Source of the DNA: Puccinia triticina | Lineage: Eukaryota; Basidiomycota; Pucciniomycetes; Pucciniales; Pucciniaceae | Direction of reading: 5' to 3' | Assembly (NCBI RefSeq): GCF_026914185.1 | Contig: NC_070575.1 | Coordinates: 1,488,001 to 1,552,000 of the forward strand | DNA length: 64,000 nt | In this document: positions 35,014-46,121 of the stretch, in pieces | How the letters are laid out: the number at the start of each line of letters is the position of its first letter | Position numbering within the stretch: position 1 is the stretch's first letter | Notes under the pieces: model-generated | Databases searched by the model: none | Told to the model about the DNA's origin: nothing | The model's input: the letters and a program-made list of their open reading frames with translations, nothing else | Made by a program: the position numbers and the translations under genes

Positions 35014-36980
35014 ATGACGATGGAGGACCCAAACAGCATTCTTGATACCGATCTTTACAAGGTCAGCAGCTTCTTAAGCATGCTTCAAAGGAAACACCTC
35101 CATGGAGCGGGTCTAATCGTGCTTTCCTTCCTGTTAGTTGACGATGCACTATGTAGTCTGGTCACTCTATCCCGATGTTCGCGTCACTTATGGTTTCGTC
35201 AATCGTTCGAAATCTACTCAACCCTTTACTCGCTCAGCTTACCTAAATCTTTGCGAAAAAGTTGATTGTACGTCCACACAGCCACGTCTTCTTTTATGCG
35301 AGTCTCCGGAAAAAATATCAACCTAGACAATAAATCGTATCGTTCTCTTTTTTTCTTCTTTTTCCTTTCGAAACGATCAAGGCTTCAAAACAAGAATATT
35401 AACTGACGATGAGAAGGAGTGGTTGAGTTCAAATTGCGGATTCTTTCCGAGCACATATCTAGATTATTTGAAGTCCTATCGATTCAGACCAGATGAGCAA
35501 CTTGAACTCCAATTTCACCCCCACCAGACCCCTTCATCGGCCGAAACAGCAAACGGCAATCCGACCACGAACGGCGAACACGTTGAAGATGGGCCCCCAG
35601 CTGAAGAGGCGAGTGACAAAGAAACTGGGGATTTAGAAATTTCCATCAAAGGACTGTGGAGCGACACGATCCTCTACGAGGTGCCCTTATTGAGTATGAT
35701 CAGTCAAGCATATTTCGAAACGGTGGATCGGGAGTGGAGCTACGAATCACAAACCGACAGAGCGAAATCAAAAGCAGAACAGCTGTTCTCGTACGGCTGC
35801 AAGTTCTCCGAATTCGGCACCCGCCGGCGACGATCCTGGAAGACCCAATGCCTGGTCATCGAGGCTATCAATGAATTCGTCGCCAACAATCCCGACTATC
35901 GCTTTACGACCTCGAACGTCTGGATGGCTCGCCGCTACAATATCAAACCCGTCGGAACGATGGCTCATGAGCTCATTATGGCTGAAGGCGCCTTGGGTGG
36001 CTACGATGGCGTTAACATGCGTGTCTTGAATCAATGGGAAAAATGTTTCCCTCACCACCCTGAGCTGTGGATTGCGTTGACCGATACATTCGGTACCAGT
36101 TTGTACCATCTCCCTATCCATTCCCCTGAGCATCCACTCACTCCGCGACAAATTGACCTTATCAACATGTTCTCGTTCTACCTCGAACAGAGCCTTTCTT
36201 TGATGAGCTTGTTAAACATCCCGATCTCGCCAAAAGATGGACTGGTCTTCGTCAAGACAGTGGTGACCCTCATGCCTTCGCCCTAAATGCCTTGAAGGCA
36301 TGGGAGTCGATTGGCATTGACCCGAAGACAAGTGCGAATCCCCCCATTCCCTTGCTATTATCTTGCATTACAATTCTTGGATTTGGTCGTTGACTCTCCT
36401 GTTCTCAAAATCACATTTGTCCGGGCGGATTGTCCAGAACTCGTGGTATTTTCGGATGGACTTGATGTTGAAAGTTGCTGCCAATTGCACACGTTTTGTG
36501 AATCGAAAGGTTTAGCTGAATCTTATGGAATTGGAACGCACCTAACAAACGGTGGGTCTGTTTGTAAAAATAAAATAAAATAAACTAGCCCATTGGGAAT
36601 ATATATAGGTTATTTTGAACATGGATAGCTAAACGTTTGTTTTGTCTTGTTGAAAACTTTCCAGATTTTTGCAAGCACGATATCGAGGCCGAAAAGGAAT
36701 GTAATGAGAAGAAAGTCCAATCGAAAGCGTTAAACATCGTGATCAAGTTATTCAGAGCGAACAACAGGCCTTGTGTGAAATTATCAGATGGTAAGGGTTC
36801 TTTTTCACTCGTGCTTTTAGGCAAATCTCCAGATTGAACTAGTGCTGATTTCGATCTATCTGAATTGTGGCCATATCTGTACACCATAAAACAATGATCG
36901 ATCAAATCTACACAGTAATCGAAAAGGCGATAGGACCGCCAGAAGAGATCGAGAAGATTAGGTCGATCCTCAAGATTTAA
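35014..36980 (+). CDS. NPT1: Nicotinate phosphoribosyltransferase (NAPRTase)
   Basis: First enzyme of Preiss-Handler NAD salvage: nicotinate plus PRPP gives nicotinate mononucleotide, with ATP hydrolysis. Seven exons (35014-35061, 35138-35267, 35382-36098, 36191-36331, 36438-36551, 36665-36790, 36916-36980) join in one frame to 446 residues, normal for the fungal enzyme. Blocks: SILDTDLYKLTMHYVVW; TYGFVNRSKSTQPF; GLWSDTILYEVPLLSMISQAYF; EFGTRRRRS (PRPP/nicotinate site); GTMAHELIMA (with the catalytic-region His); ALTDTFGTKPFFDEL; GLRQDSGDPHAF; VVFSDGLDV; GIGTHLTNDF; LNIVIKLFRANNRPCVKLSD; and a C-terminal EEIEKIRSILKI. A poorly conserved insert (NGNPTTNGEHVEDGPPAE) is typical of species variation. 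The start is fixed by MTMEDPNSILDTDLYK. The gene shows no lesions. Confidence 0.95.
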
Positions 36981-37440
36981 GCCACACAAACCTCTTCACT
37001 TCTCAGCGACTGGATAAGCAGAGGATACACGGGAGGTATTTTTAGGCATGTAAAAAAAGCAGCAGCCTCTTTCTCCAACATTTCAGAACTGTAGTCTGTG
37101 ATCAGTCACTTTAAACTGAAGACATTACACGATTCCAATCTGAACCTTTTTTTTACTCCACAGTACTTTTCCTTGGATGTACTTTTATTGATGACGAGGG
37201 AAGAATTGTTGTTGTATAGCATGTCTTGGATAGCAAAATTCTCTTTTTTTCCTCTTATGTCAATCTCCCATTCATCAATCAAGCTCTGCAGAGTTGAGGA
37301 TCTCTTTGTGCTGCGCAGGAAGCCTCACACTTACAGCCCATTGGGTTTTGGTAAGATGATAGAAGACGGTAGGTGTACGTCATAACAGTCAAACCTTGAA
37401 GATGTCAAACTGTTCGGGGAGAATCATTGTGAAAAGTTAG

Positions 37441-37601
37441 GGCCCCGTTTGGCTGCCGCGTTATACGTCATAAATGGTTGAATTTATGACGCCGCGACCC
37501 AAAGTTCGCCCCCCGTTGCCACCAAAACGTTGAAACCCCCGGGGGTCGCGCGTCATAAATTTGACCATTTATGACGTATAACGCGGCAGCCAAACGGGGC
37601 C
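37441..37601. mobile_element. 161-bp MITE, ends GGCCCCGTTTGG
   Basis: Long near-perfect inverted arms start GGCCCCGTTTGGCTGCCGCG and run to CATAAATGGT. The right side mirrors them (ending CCAAACGGGGCC). TAG occurs immediately outside both ends (37438-37440 and 37602-37604), consistent with a 3-bp target duplication. The element is almost wholly stem. Confidence 0.88.
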
Positions 37602-37604
37602 TAG

Positions 37605-39340
37605 GCTTCCTATGAGTGTATATACGCAGTGTAAAGTGATCTTGGTCGTGGATGGAAGGAAAATATATGGGGCAACCTGCTCTACTGTTGCATAATACAA
37701 GGGATTTTTTAACTGAGTACCACCTATTGTAACCCCAGAAGATCATGTGTTCACATATCAGTATTTGCTATGATGTGCAATGTCAAATCAATAAGCACTA
37801 GCAGAAAGAAAAAAAAATCAGAAGATGAAAGCAAATTAAAACTCATGTTGTGTGTGCTTAACACACACAGATAGAAAACAAGGTCTCACTGCACACTCCA
37901 AAAGATCCTATTCCAGGGAAATTCCTGTATGAATGTTTCTTGGCAATTTTTTGTTTTGACATTACACATAAACTGTTTACTCAAGTTATCATGTTTAGAT
38001 TAATCTAGCTTGGAGAAAAGGAATAAAGCAGGAAGAGATCATGGTAAGATAATCAAGCATTCCATTGCCACCTCCTGCGATTCCAAACTTCTTGTTCCAT
38101 TGTTGGGCATGCTTTAAGCCAAGGTGAACAAGCAAACTTTCTTTCAAGTCAATTGATTGTCTTGTTGGATGATGAATTTTTGAGTTGTGGCTTCTGTTGC
38201 ATTTACTACATAGTGTATTGCTTTTACACCATTTACCAGTACAGTTGCACAAGGCATCCTACTATACAAGATGAAGAAATACCCCTGGGGACCCCCATAG
38301 ATTTGGGAAGCTTTGAGGGTTATCACAACTTTCCTCATCACTTCTCATCATCCCAGCCATTTTTGAGGGGGTGTATGTGGAGTCATATTGGCACCTTTAC
38401 ACAACACACTCTCACCTATATCCATACCCCCACTCTCACTCACCAATACATTCCATCTACTACCCTTGATTGCCTCTACAGACTTTGTGTTAGTCATTGA
38501 TGGGATTACACATTGCAATTGATGGCCAACACAATTGGTCATAGAGAGTAGTACACACTCCCCTCAATGGTTGGCTGTACCACCCATCAGATCAAGGCTG
38601 TTAATTCTGTTCTCCTTGATGACTGACTGTGTTTTCCATCATCATCATCAGTGAAAAATCCCTTGATCATCAGTGAACAATCCCTTGATGACCAACACAG
38701 GCAGTCATCAACGGGAAAGGAAGAGGGTTCACTTTGATGACAAATTGTATTGCTCATCAAAGGGGCTGTGTATGGATATTTCCTCTTGATGACCAATCCA
38801 ATTGGTCATTGAAAGGATGGTGAATTACTCTTGAGGACTTTTTGTACGGGCCATTTAGATAAATACTTGCACTTTGATGGCTGTCATGTGCCATGGAGCT
38901 TGTCATGTATGTCAAAAGTACATGACTCAAGCACCTGCGTAACACCCAAGTTGTATTAAGAAATCTATGAGTGACATGTATGACATCACATAACATTACT
39001 TCTCCCAAAAGGAGCATTATTATTTTTTATATCTATCTTTCTTATGCAATTGCAACCTCAATAACAAATGGTAGACATAGAGCAATTGGACATCTTTGAT
39101 TATTTGCATTGGTAATGACTAAGGCAGCCTACAGTTGCCAATATGGGTAAATAATGCCAAGGGTCATTGGAGGTGCTCCAATTGCCATATCTAGATTCTA
39201 TGAGCTTACAGGGTCTAACACACATATGTTTTTGGCATGTGTAAGTCCATAAATATGGATTTACAGTATGTAATTGAGCCAATGTTTGTAATCCAACCCC
39301 TCCCCCCCCCCAAAAAAAAAGATAAATAAACAAATAAATA
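37605..39340. other. Intergenic with minisatellite-like tracts
   Basis: No gene seen. From about 38570 to 38870 short imperfect units built on TTGATGACCAA / GTCATCAAGG recur (for example at 38610, 38665, 38690, 38735 and 38785). The same unit type occurs at 58440-58640 and 63170-63480. CA/CT-rich DNA lies at 38395-38455. Confidence 0.45.
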
Positions 39341-39347
39341 AATAAAT

Positions 39348-40775
39348 AAACAGACTTACTTCGCGCACTGCGAAAAACTCTTCGCACACTGTGGGGGTCG
39401 TCGTCTCGACGTCCCGCCCCCAGTGCGCGCTTCCGCCACGGCTCTTTGCGCACTGTGCATTCCCCCAAAAAAACGGCTTACTTTTCTGGAGATATTTTTT
39501 GATGAGTCAATAGAACGACCTTTTATGACCCCCCCAAAAAATAATCAAGTCATTTGGTGGTCTCCTTGAGCCTAGAGAAAATTGAGATGAAATGATCATA
39601 TTTTGATGCGGCAGGGACCTATAATATCGCTTCCTGTGCCCCAGTAGCCCCAAAAATTTCACAGTGTCATAATACATGTGCAAATTCATGATCTGATAAT
39701 TTTCAGAATTTTTCCCAGAGATATAAGGGGTGCGCAGCAGGCTTAGTAGGAAAATTACTGCTAACTGTATAGCTTTTTTGTTACACGCCCAAACAGTCCC
39801 AAAATTTCAGGAATTTTTTCATTGTGGATACTCCCCGCGCCATAAATTCCTTGTCAATATTGTGTCATGATAACATGAGATATAAGGGGTGCGCGGCGGG
39901 CTTAGTAGGAAAATGGCTGCTACAGGTATAGATTTTTTGTTACACGCTGAAACAGTCTGAAATTTTCAGGAATGTTTCAATTTTGCATATTCTCTGCGCC
40001 ATAAAGCTCTTAGCAATAGTGTGTCATTGAAACATGAGATAAGTTAGCAGTCATTTTCCTACTAAGCCCACCGCGCACCCCTTATATCTCATGTTATCAT
40101 GACACACTATTGCCAAGCAATTTATGGCGCGGAGAAGATCCACAATGAAAAAAATTCTGAAATTTTGGGACTGTTTGGGTGTGTAACAAAAAAGGTATAC
40201 AGTTAGCAGTAATTTTCCTACTAAGCCTGCCGCGCACCCCTTATGTCTCATGTTATCATGACACAATATTGCCAAGAAATTTATGGCGCGGGGAGTATCC
40301 ACAATAAAAAAAATTTCTGAAATTTTGGGACTGTTTGGGTGTGTAACAAAAAAGCTATACAGTTAGCAGTAATTTTCCTACTAAGCCTGCCGCGCACCCC
40401 TTATATCTCTGGGAAAAATTCTGAAAATTATCAGATCATGAATTTGCACATGTACCATGACACTGTGAATTTTTTGGGCTACTGGGGCACAGGAAACGAT
40501 ATTACAGGTCCCTGCCGCATTAAAATATGATTATTTCATCTCAATTTTCTCTGGGCTCAAGGAAACCACCAAATGACTTGATTATTTTTTGGGGGGGTCA
40601 TAAAAAGCCATTCTATTGATTCATCAAAAAATATCTCAAGAAATGCAAGCCGTTTTTTTGGCGGAAAATGCAGTGCGGGAAGAGCCGTGGCAGAAGCGCA
40701 CACTGGGGGATGGACGTCGAGACAACAACCCCCACAGTGCGCGAAGAGTTTTCCGCAGTGCGCAAAGTAAGTCCG
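39348..40775. mobile_element. Long palindrome 1 (foldback element) with internal ~180-bp units
   Basis: Left and right halves (39348-40050 and 40060-40775) are inverted copies for about 700 bp. The arms share the CTTACTTCGCGCACTGCG / CGCAGTGCGCAAAGTAAG terminus, ATCAAGTCATTTGGTGG, GATCTGATAATTTTCAGAA, and a unit of about 175-185 bp carrying GGGGTGCGCGGCGGGCTTAG and TGTTACACGC words. That unit is present twice per arm. Arms differ by scattered substitutions. No coding capacity. Ends abut TAAATAAATA microsatellite and the second palindrome. Confidence 0.85.
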
Positions 40776-40784
40776 TAAATAAAT

Positions 40785-42235
40785 AAACGGACTTACTTTG
40801 CGCACTGCAAAAAACTCTTCGCGCACTGTGGGGGTTGTTGTTTTGACGTCCAGCCCCCAGGGCGCGCTTCTGCAACGGCTCTTTGCGCACTGCAAATTAA
40901 AATGGGTGATTTTTCACTTTTTTTTGCTGCCAGCCAGCAGGGGGATTTTTCTTGCCCCTCCATGAAATTCTTGGAGATTTTGCAACCCTCCGAATGACAC
41001 AAAAGAGAGGAGAAAAATACATACTAAAAATAATCTGAACACCTGCTCCCAAGCACCCGGGACTTCTTCCACGGGGCTTTCTGACCTGCGAAAAGTCAAT
41101 TGGCCGGGTACCCAAACCCTTGAGAGCAAAGTTTGAGGGACATAATCCATACATGTATGTTGTACCGGCGGTGGTACCCCCGGCCGCCGTTCTGGTGGAG
41201 CAAGAACAGGGGCAGCCGGCCGCTGATTCAACCCGGTTGATCAGGGACAACCTGGCTGCCTGAAGACGAAACTGCTTCCCGGTCAATCAGGCTATGCAAC
41301 CTGATTGAATGGGATGAAATCCTCTCCTGATTGATTGGGAGGAAAGCCTTGCCTGATCTACCGGGAGGAAAGGCTGTCGTCGGCCACCTGATCGATCGGG
41401 AGGAAAAAACTGTTGTTGGCCACCTGATCAACCAGCAGGAAAGCCTCTTGTCGGCCCCCTGATCATTTGCTGTGGTCAATGGGCGAGCCAGGTGGGTCGA
41501 TGGGTGCAGTGGCGAGTGAGCTTAGAAAGGTGGCGGCGCAGACGTTTTCCTCGGACTTCCATCTGCACCAACGCTCTTGCTGAGGGGCGAGGAACTCGTC
41601 GTAGGCTGTGAGTCCTCCCGTTCGATCAGGTGAGGTTTTGCTCCTGGTCGATCAGGTGAGGTTTTGCTCCCGGTAGAGCAGGTGAGGCCTTCCTCCCGGC
41701 CAATCAGGTTGTATAGCCTGATCGACTGGGAAGCAGTTTCCTTGTCAGGTACGGGCAGCCAGGTTGTGCACGATCAACCGAGTTGAATCGCCGGTCGGCT
41801 GCCCCTGTCCTTGCTCCACCGGCACGGCGGCCGGGGGTACCCCCGCCGGTACAACATATATGTATGGATTATGCCCCTTGAACTTTGCTCTTGAGGGTTT
41901 GGGTACCCGGCCAATTGAGTTTTAGCAGGTCAGAAAGCCTCGGGGGAGCGTTCCCGGGTGCTCGGGAGCAGGTGTTTGATTATTTTTAGTATTTATTTTT
42001 CTCCTCTCTTTTGTGTCATTTGGAGGGTTGCAAAATCTCCAAGAATTCCATGGAGGGGCAAGAAAAATCCCCTCAGCTGGCTGGCAGCAAAAAAAATCAA
42101 AAAATCACATATTTTAATTGGCAGTGCGCAAAGAGCCGTTGCAGAGGCGCGCACTGGGGGCTGGACGTCAAAACAACGGCCCCCACAGTGCGCGAAGAGT
42201 TTTCCGCAGTGCGCGAAGTAAGTCTGTAAATAAAT
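40785..42235. mobile_element. Long palindrome 2, sharing its termini with palindrome 1
   Basis: The left arm (40790-41320) and right arm (41700-42230) are inverted copies. Shared pieces include the terminal TACTT(C/T)GCGCACTG block of about 110 bp, GCTGCCAGCCAGCAGGGGGA and its mirror, AATCTCCAAGAATT, and ACCGGCGG(T/G)GGTACCCCC. The centre holds imperfect short repeats of CCTGATCGATCGGGAGGAAA. The terminal blocks match those of palindrome 1, while the arms inside them are unrelated, so the two are distinct elements with a common end. Confidence 0.85.
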
Positions 42236-42239
42236 AAGG

Positions 42240-43781
42240 GTGGTCAGAAACCTCAGCCCTCATAGAACTGTAATCTACATGCTCCAAAAAGCTCAAAGAT
42301 GTCATTTACATGACATACTCCTCACATGTAGAGGCATATATTGGGCCTTAATTTCAAATGTGTTGTTGTGGGTGAGGCTGTATGACAGGATGCCTTGCAC
42401 AAATTTATGAAAAATCTTCAAACAATGGAAGTATTGCGGGATCAATTGGACATAATGGTCTTCTCAATAAAGTTTGTGTTGTAGAAAAATGTCCAATTCT
42501 CCTATCTTGAGTGGAATTTTTTGTCAAGTTGTAAAGCAATTGAACTATTATTTTTGCCTTTATCTGTTGGGTTGTTAACCAGTGCACTGATTGGATTAGA
42601 GCTGGATCAATCCAATTTTTGGTGGCAAAGGCCTCCAAATGGCTTTGGTTGTTGGGGTCAAAATGTGTTAGGATGACATCATACATGTAAGAGCACTGGG
42701 TAAAAAATTGGAAATGTGGTGAGGCTAGAACATAAGAGTTCTTTCCAGTGGTGTTTGTAAGGATCCATTAGGCAATGGTTTTAGAAAAAGAGGGAAGCAA
42801 AAGCCTTGTTAATACTGGCGGGGATGTTGGTAGCTGAGGCCAGAAGGTTTGTATGTATTTGTTGATATTTGCATTATATTGTATTTATTGAACTATTGAC
42901 TGGTTTCTCTTCTGTCACCTTTTTACAGTTCTAATCTTGCTCTGCCATAGTTGTACAAACCTTAGTAATTGTGGTTAGATCCAGAGCTTGTGGGCAACAA
43001 TGTTCTGGTTCCCTTTTCTCTTCATTCAATCACTCAATTGCTTTAACATCACTGATCCACATCTATTGTGTCTCAGGACTGTTGCTTGTTAGTCTTGCTT
43101 GGCGTACTCCATTATTGTTAGCCCACACATATATCGCTTGTCTAAAAGTGTTTGTTCCAAGGTGTGTTTCTTTGGCCAAGTCCCCTTGTCAGTGTTCAGA
43201 CCTTTCCGTTAGCAGCCGCAACCGAAGCCCAAATTGGGCGGATCAGAATAGGAGCTAGGTTGCCCCGTTGTTCACTATAAGCTAATCTTTTTTTTTGAAA
43301 AGTCTTTGTAGTTGTCGTTGTTGAGTTGCTGTTTTTGGTGTTGGCTGTATTCAGTTTGGTGATGGATTGAAGTAGATCAATAATTTCTCCTTGGTTGAGG
43401 GATCAAGTGGGATTCTTGTCTGAGACTCCATCAACTAGAGAAGTTGAGATGCTATTGAGAATTGTTAGAGGGGTCTCCAGTTTGTGTCCTGCAGGTGAGG
43501 GGGATCTGAGATGGGATGATCGAGCAGAGTTTTTGAAAAATTTCTGCAAGCGGGTGTGGTTCAATCTTCAGCAACCTTGATTCACTCTGGAGTCACAAAC
43601 AGACACAGTATGTAGTGATCTCAAAATCAAGCAGAGAGCAGAAATACAAGATAGATGAAATGCTATGATCACTGTAGCTACACATATGGATATCAACAAC
43701 CCTTGAGAAAAAGAGGACAAAAAAGGAAGAGAAGATGATTTAGTTGAGGAGCACCGCGGACTGCTGCGTGTTGGGAGACGC
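42240..43781. other. Intergenic, no gene
   Basis: AT-rich sequence with only short random frames. The last few hundred bases should hold the 3' UTR of the minus-strand secreted-protein gene. Confidence 0.4.
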
Positions 43782-44667
43782 TCATTGAGGGCTGGAAAGG
43801 AGCATGACGGCCTGTTGGTCGTCGATCTTAGCGTTCTCCTTGCCGGCGGCTGCCTTTTCCTGACAAACATCAATCCAAGCGAGTCAATAAGCTGGTTCAC
43901 GATGAAAAACGGTGCCAGGTTCAGTTGGAAGGCTTACATTGGCTGGTTGGCTGCACGCTTTCAAGATGTTGTGGACCCCTTGTTCGAGCTCCTTGGCCGT
44001 GATGGCACCCGGGGCGACTTTGTCGGTGCCATGAACAAGGGACAACTGCACGATGCGACCACATCCCGTCAGAAAAATAATTGGGATCGGGAGTCTATTC
44101 AAGCCAAAGGAAAGAGGGGTACATACGGTGCAGGTTCCTTGCGTGGCAGTCGAGACCTTCTTCTCGACCAAGTGGTTGGCAGCACTATTGCAAAGGGACA
44201 CAGAAGAGATAGTCAGCGGGTGGTTGGAGTGTGCAAGTGGCTTGACGAAAAAGAAACTTGACATACCTCAAACAGTCCTTGACGGTGAAAATTTGCTCAG
44301 GCTTGCCGTGAGTAGCACAAGCAACGGATTCGCCTGCGATGCGGCGGGAGAGATGTTGGACATCGCGGGGGATGGCGCGTCTGTTGACGCTGTGGGCCTC
44401 CTCAGTGGCCTTGACAAAGTAGCCGGGGATGTAGTTGAAGCACTGGTATCCGTAGAAGTTGGTGTTGTAGATCGAATACCAGCGAGAGTACCACGAGTTG
44501 TATCCGCCCCAGAGGTTGTAGCCGTTGCCGAAGTAGGGACTCATCACTCCTCCTCTGAACAGCCATTTCTCGTCGACACTCTGGGGCTTGTTGGTGCTTG
44601 AATCGTCGGCACGAGAGGCGGCGACGAGGACACAGAGAAGGGTGAACAAGTGGGCAAAGGAGACCAT
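43782..44667 (-). CDS. Secreted 214-residue protein, effector-like, unknown family
   Basis: Four exons (44667-44267, 44184-44127, 44045-43938, 43859-43782) join in frame. A clear signal peptide (MVSFAHLFTLLCVLVAASRA) is followed by DDSSTNKPQSVDEKWLF. Next is an aromatic stretch rich in Tyr, Trp, Gly and Asn (PYFGNGYNLWGGYNSW and YSIYNTNFYGYQCF, residues about 43-85). The second half has four spaced cysteines (VACATHG, VKDCLR, GTCT, KACSQ) and an ELEQGVHNIL helix. The first exon 3 acceptor (44046) is my best choice. There is no membrane segment after the signal and no known catalytic motif. It has the features used to list candidate secreted effectors, but the function is unknown. Confidence 0.75.
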
Positions 44668-46121
44668 TTTGTGGTTAGGGTTTGGAGAGTGGTTATATGT
44701 ACTGGTAGTGCAGGTAGGTGTGCAGGATGCTACTGGCGGGTGTGCTTGGCTGGGATGGTCTGATGGCTGATGGGGCTTAGGCAAGAACCAGCGCTCCTTT
44801 TATCTCTTACGGGACTCCCTTGGGGTCGTCCATATGATCTACTGCCAGCTTCCCGAGGTCGATGCTGGATATTAGGATGTGCTTGGTCTGAGACTGCAGT
44901 GCGCGTAACCAGTCACCAATGGAAGATCTACGACCGATCAGCCGATGGGCTCGAAAACGTAAGGATGTGTGGATGCTCGGATTGAATGCTTTGATTCCGC
45001 ACTAATGCATCATTCAAACTTTCTTCTCAACTTTTTGTCGCGAGCGGGAAGGAAGCGGCAGACGGGATATGAACTCAAGTTCAACTTCCTCTTGCGAGCG
45101 GGAAGGATGCGATCTGGATGCGGTGTGAATCATGATCCAGACGTGAGATCCAGTTAGATGTTCAGTTATCCAAGCAGGTTTACTGGGACCCCCGGTGTGG
45201 AACTCCGACCGGTGCTGGGCCGTCGGCAGTTACTGGAAGGGATGTTGCACCGTCAGCGCTGCCTTCGAGGTGGTCCGGGTGAGATCTGAGGATTCGAGGC
45301 AGCGGAGGTTGGAGGGGGGATTTGTTGAGAGACGACGAGTTGCAGACTCTCGTCGGCGGTGGTTACATAGTCTGGAAGGATTGGATTATGAAGAAGAGAC
45401 TCAGGGGAAAAGCCGGCGACGTAGGCCGGAGGATGTGATCTCAACAAGGGATTTGAAGACAGGCGGGCTGAGGGATTGAAGCTCTATCTCCCATCGTTCA
45501 CCACCCCCTCCACTCAGAACTCCACATCATCTCCGAAGACCCACTCCCCCACAAACTGAACCACATCCTATCCAACATCCCAGAAGACCCACCACTCCCC
45601 CCCAAACCGATCCTCCTCATCTCCAACAACACAGAAGAGCTGCCACACCCCAAAGGGATCGTATACTTTACACTACAGATCACCCGCCGCGTTCGTTCAA
45701 CCTCTTCAAACCGGCTGTCCAACAGCCCTGGTCTCCACCGAGAAGACTGCCCATCCCACCTCATGAAATAGTATACTCCTCTGGGCGAGCAGAGGAGATG
45801 AGAACGGGAATATGAATGATATGCACTTCCCTTTTCACATGTTGTCAACTGTGGGGGTGCTTGTTTGTCTCTCTAGATATTGCTTTCTATTTATCATGAA
45901 AATCAGTGCAGAGGGAGAAAGAGAGAGAGAAAAACAAAGAGACATCCAAGAGGGACGGATGAGAGGAAGAGATAAGGATAGCACCCGTTTGATGTAGGTT
46001 TTTTGTGGGGGTGAAGAGCTCTCTCGCAGACAAGGGACACCCAAGAGATGTGTTGGTCTGCGCTCGGACGCGCTGATGTGCAGGAGGAGAAAAAGACAGA
46101 GGATGTGTAGAGGAGGAGGAC
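44668..46121. other. Intergenic between two convergent/tandem minus-strand genes
   Basis: No supported gene. A purine-rich (GAGAGA) tract lies at 45910-45940. GAGCGGGAAGGA is repeated at 45043 and 45097. The first 200 bases upstream of 44667 should contain the promoter of the secreted-protein gene. Confidence 0.4.
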
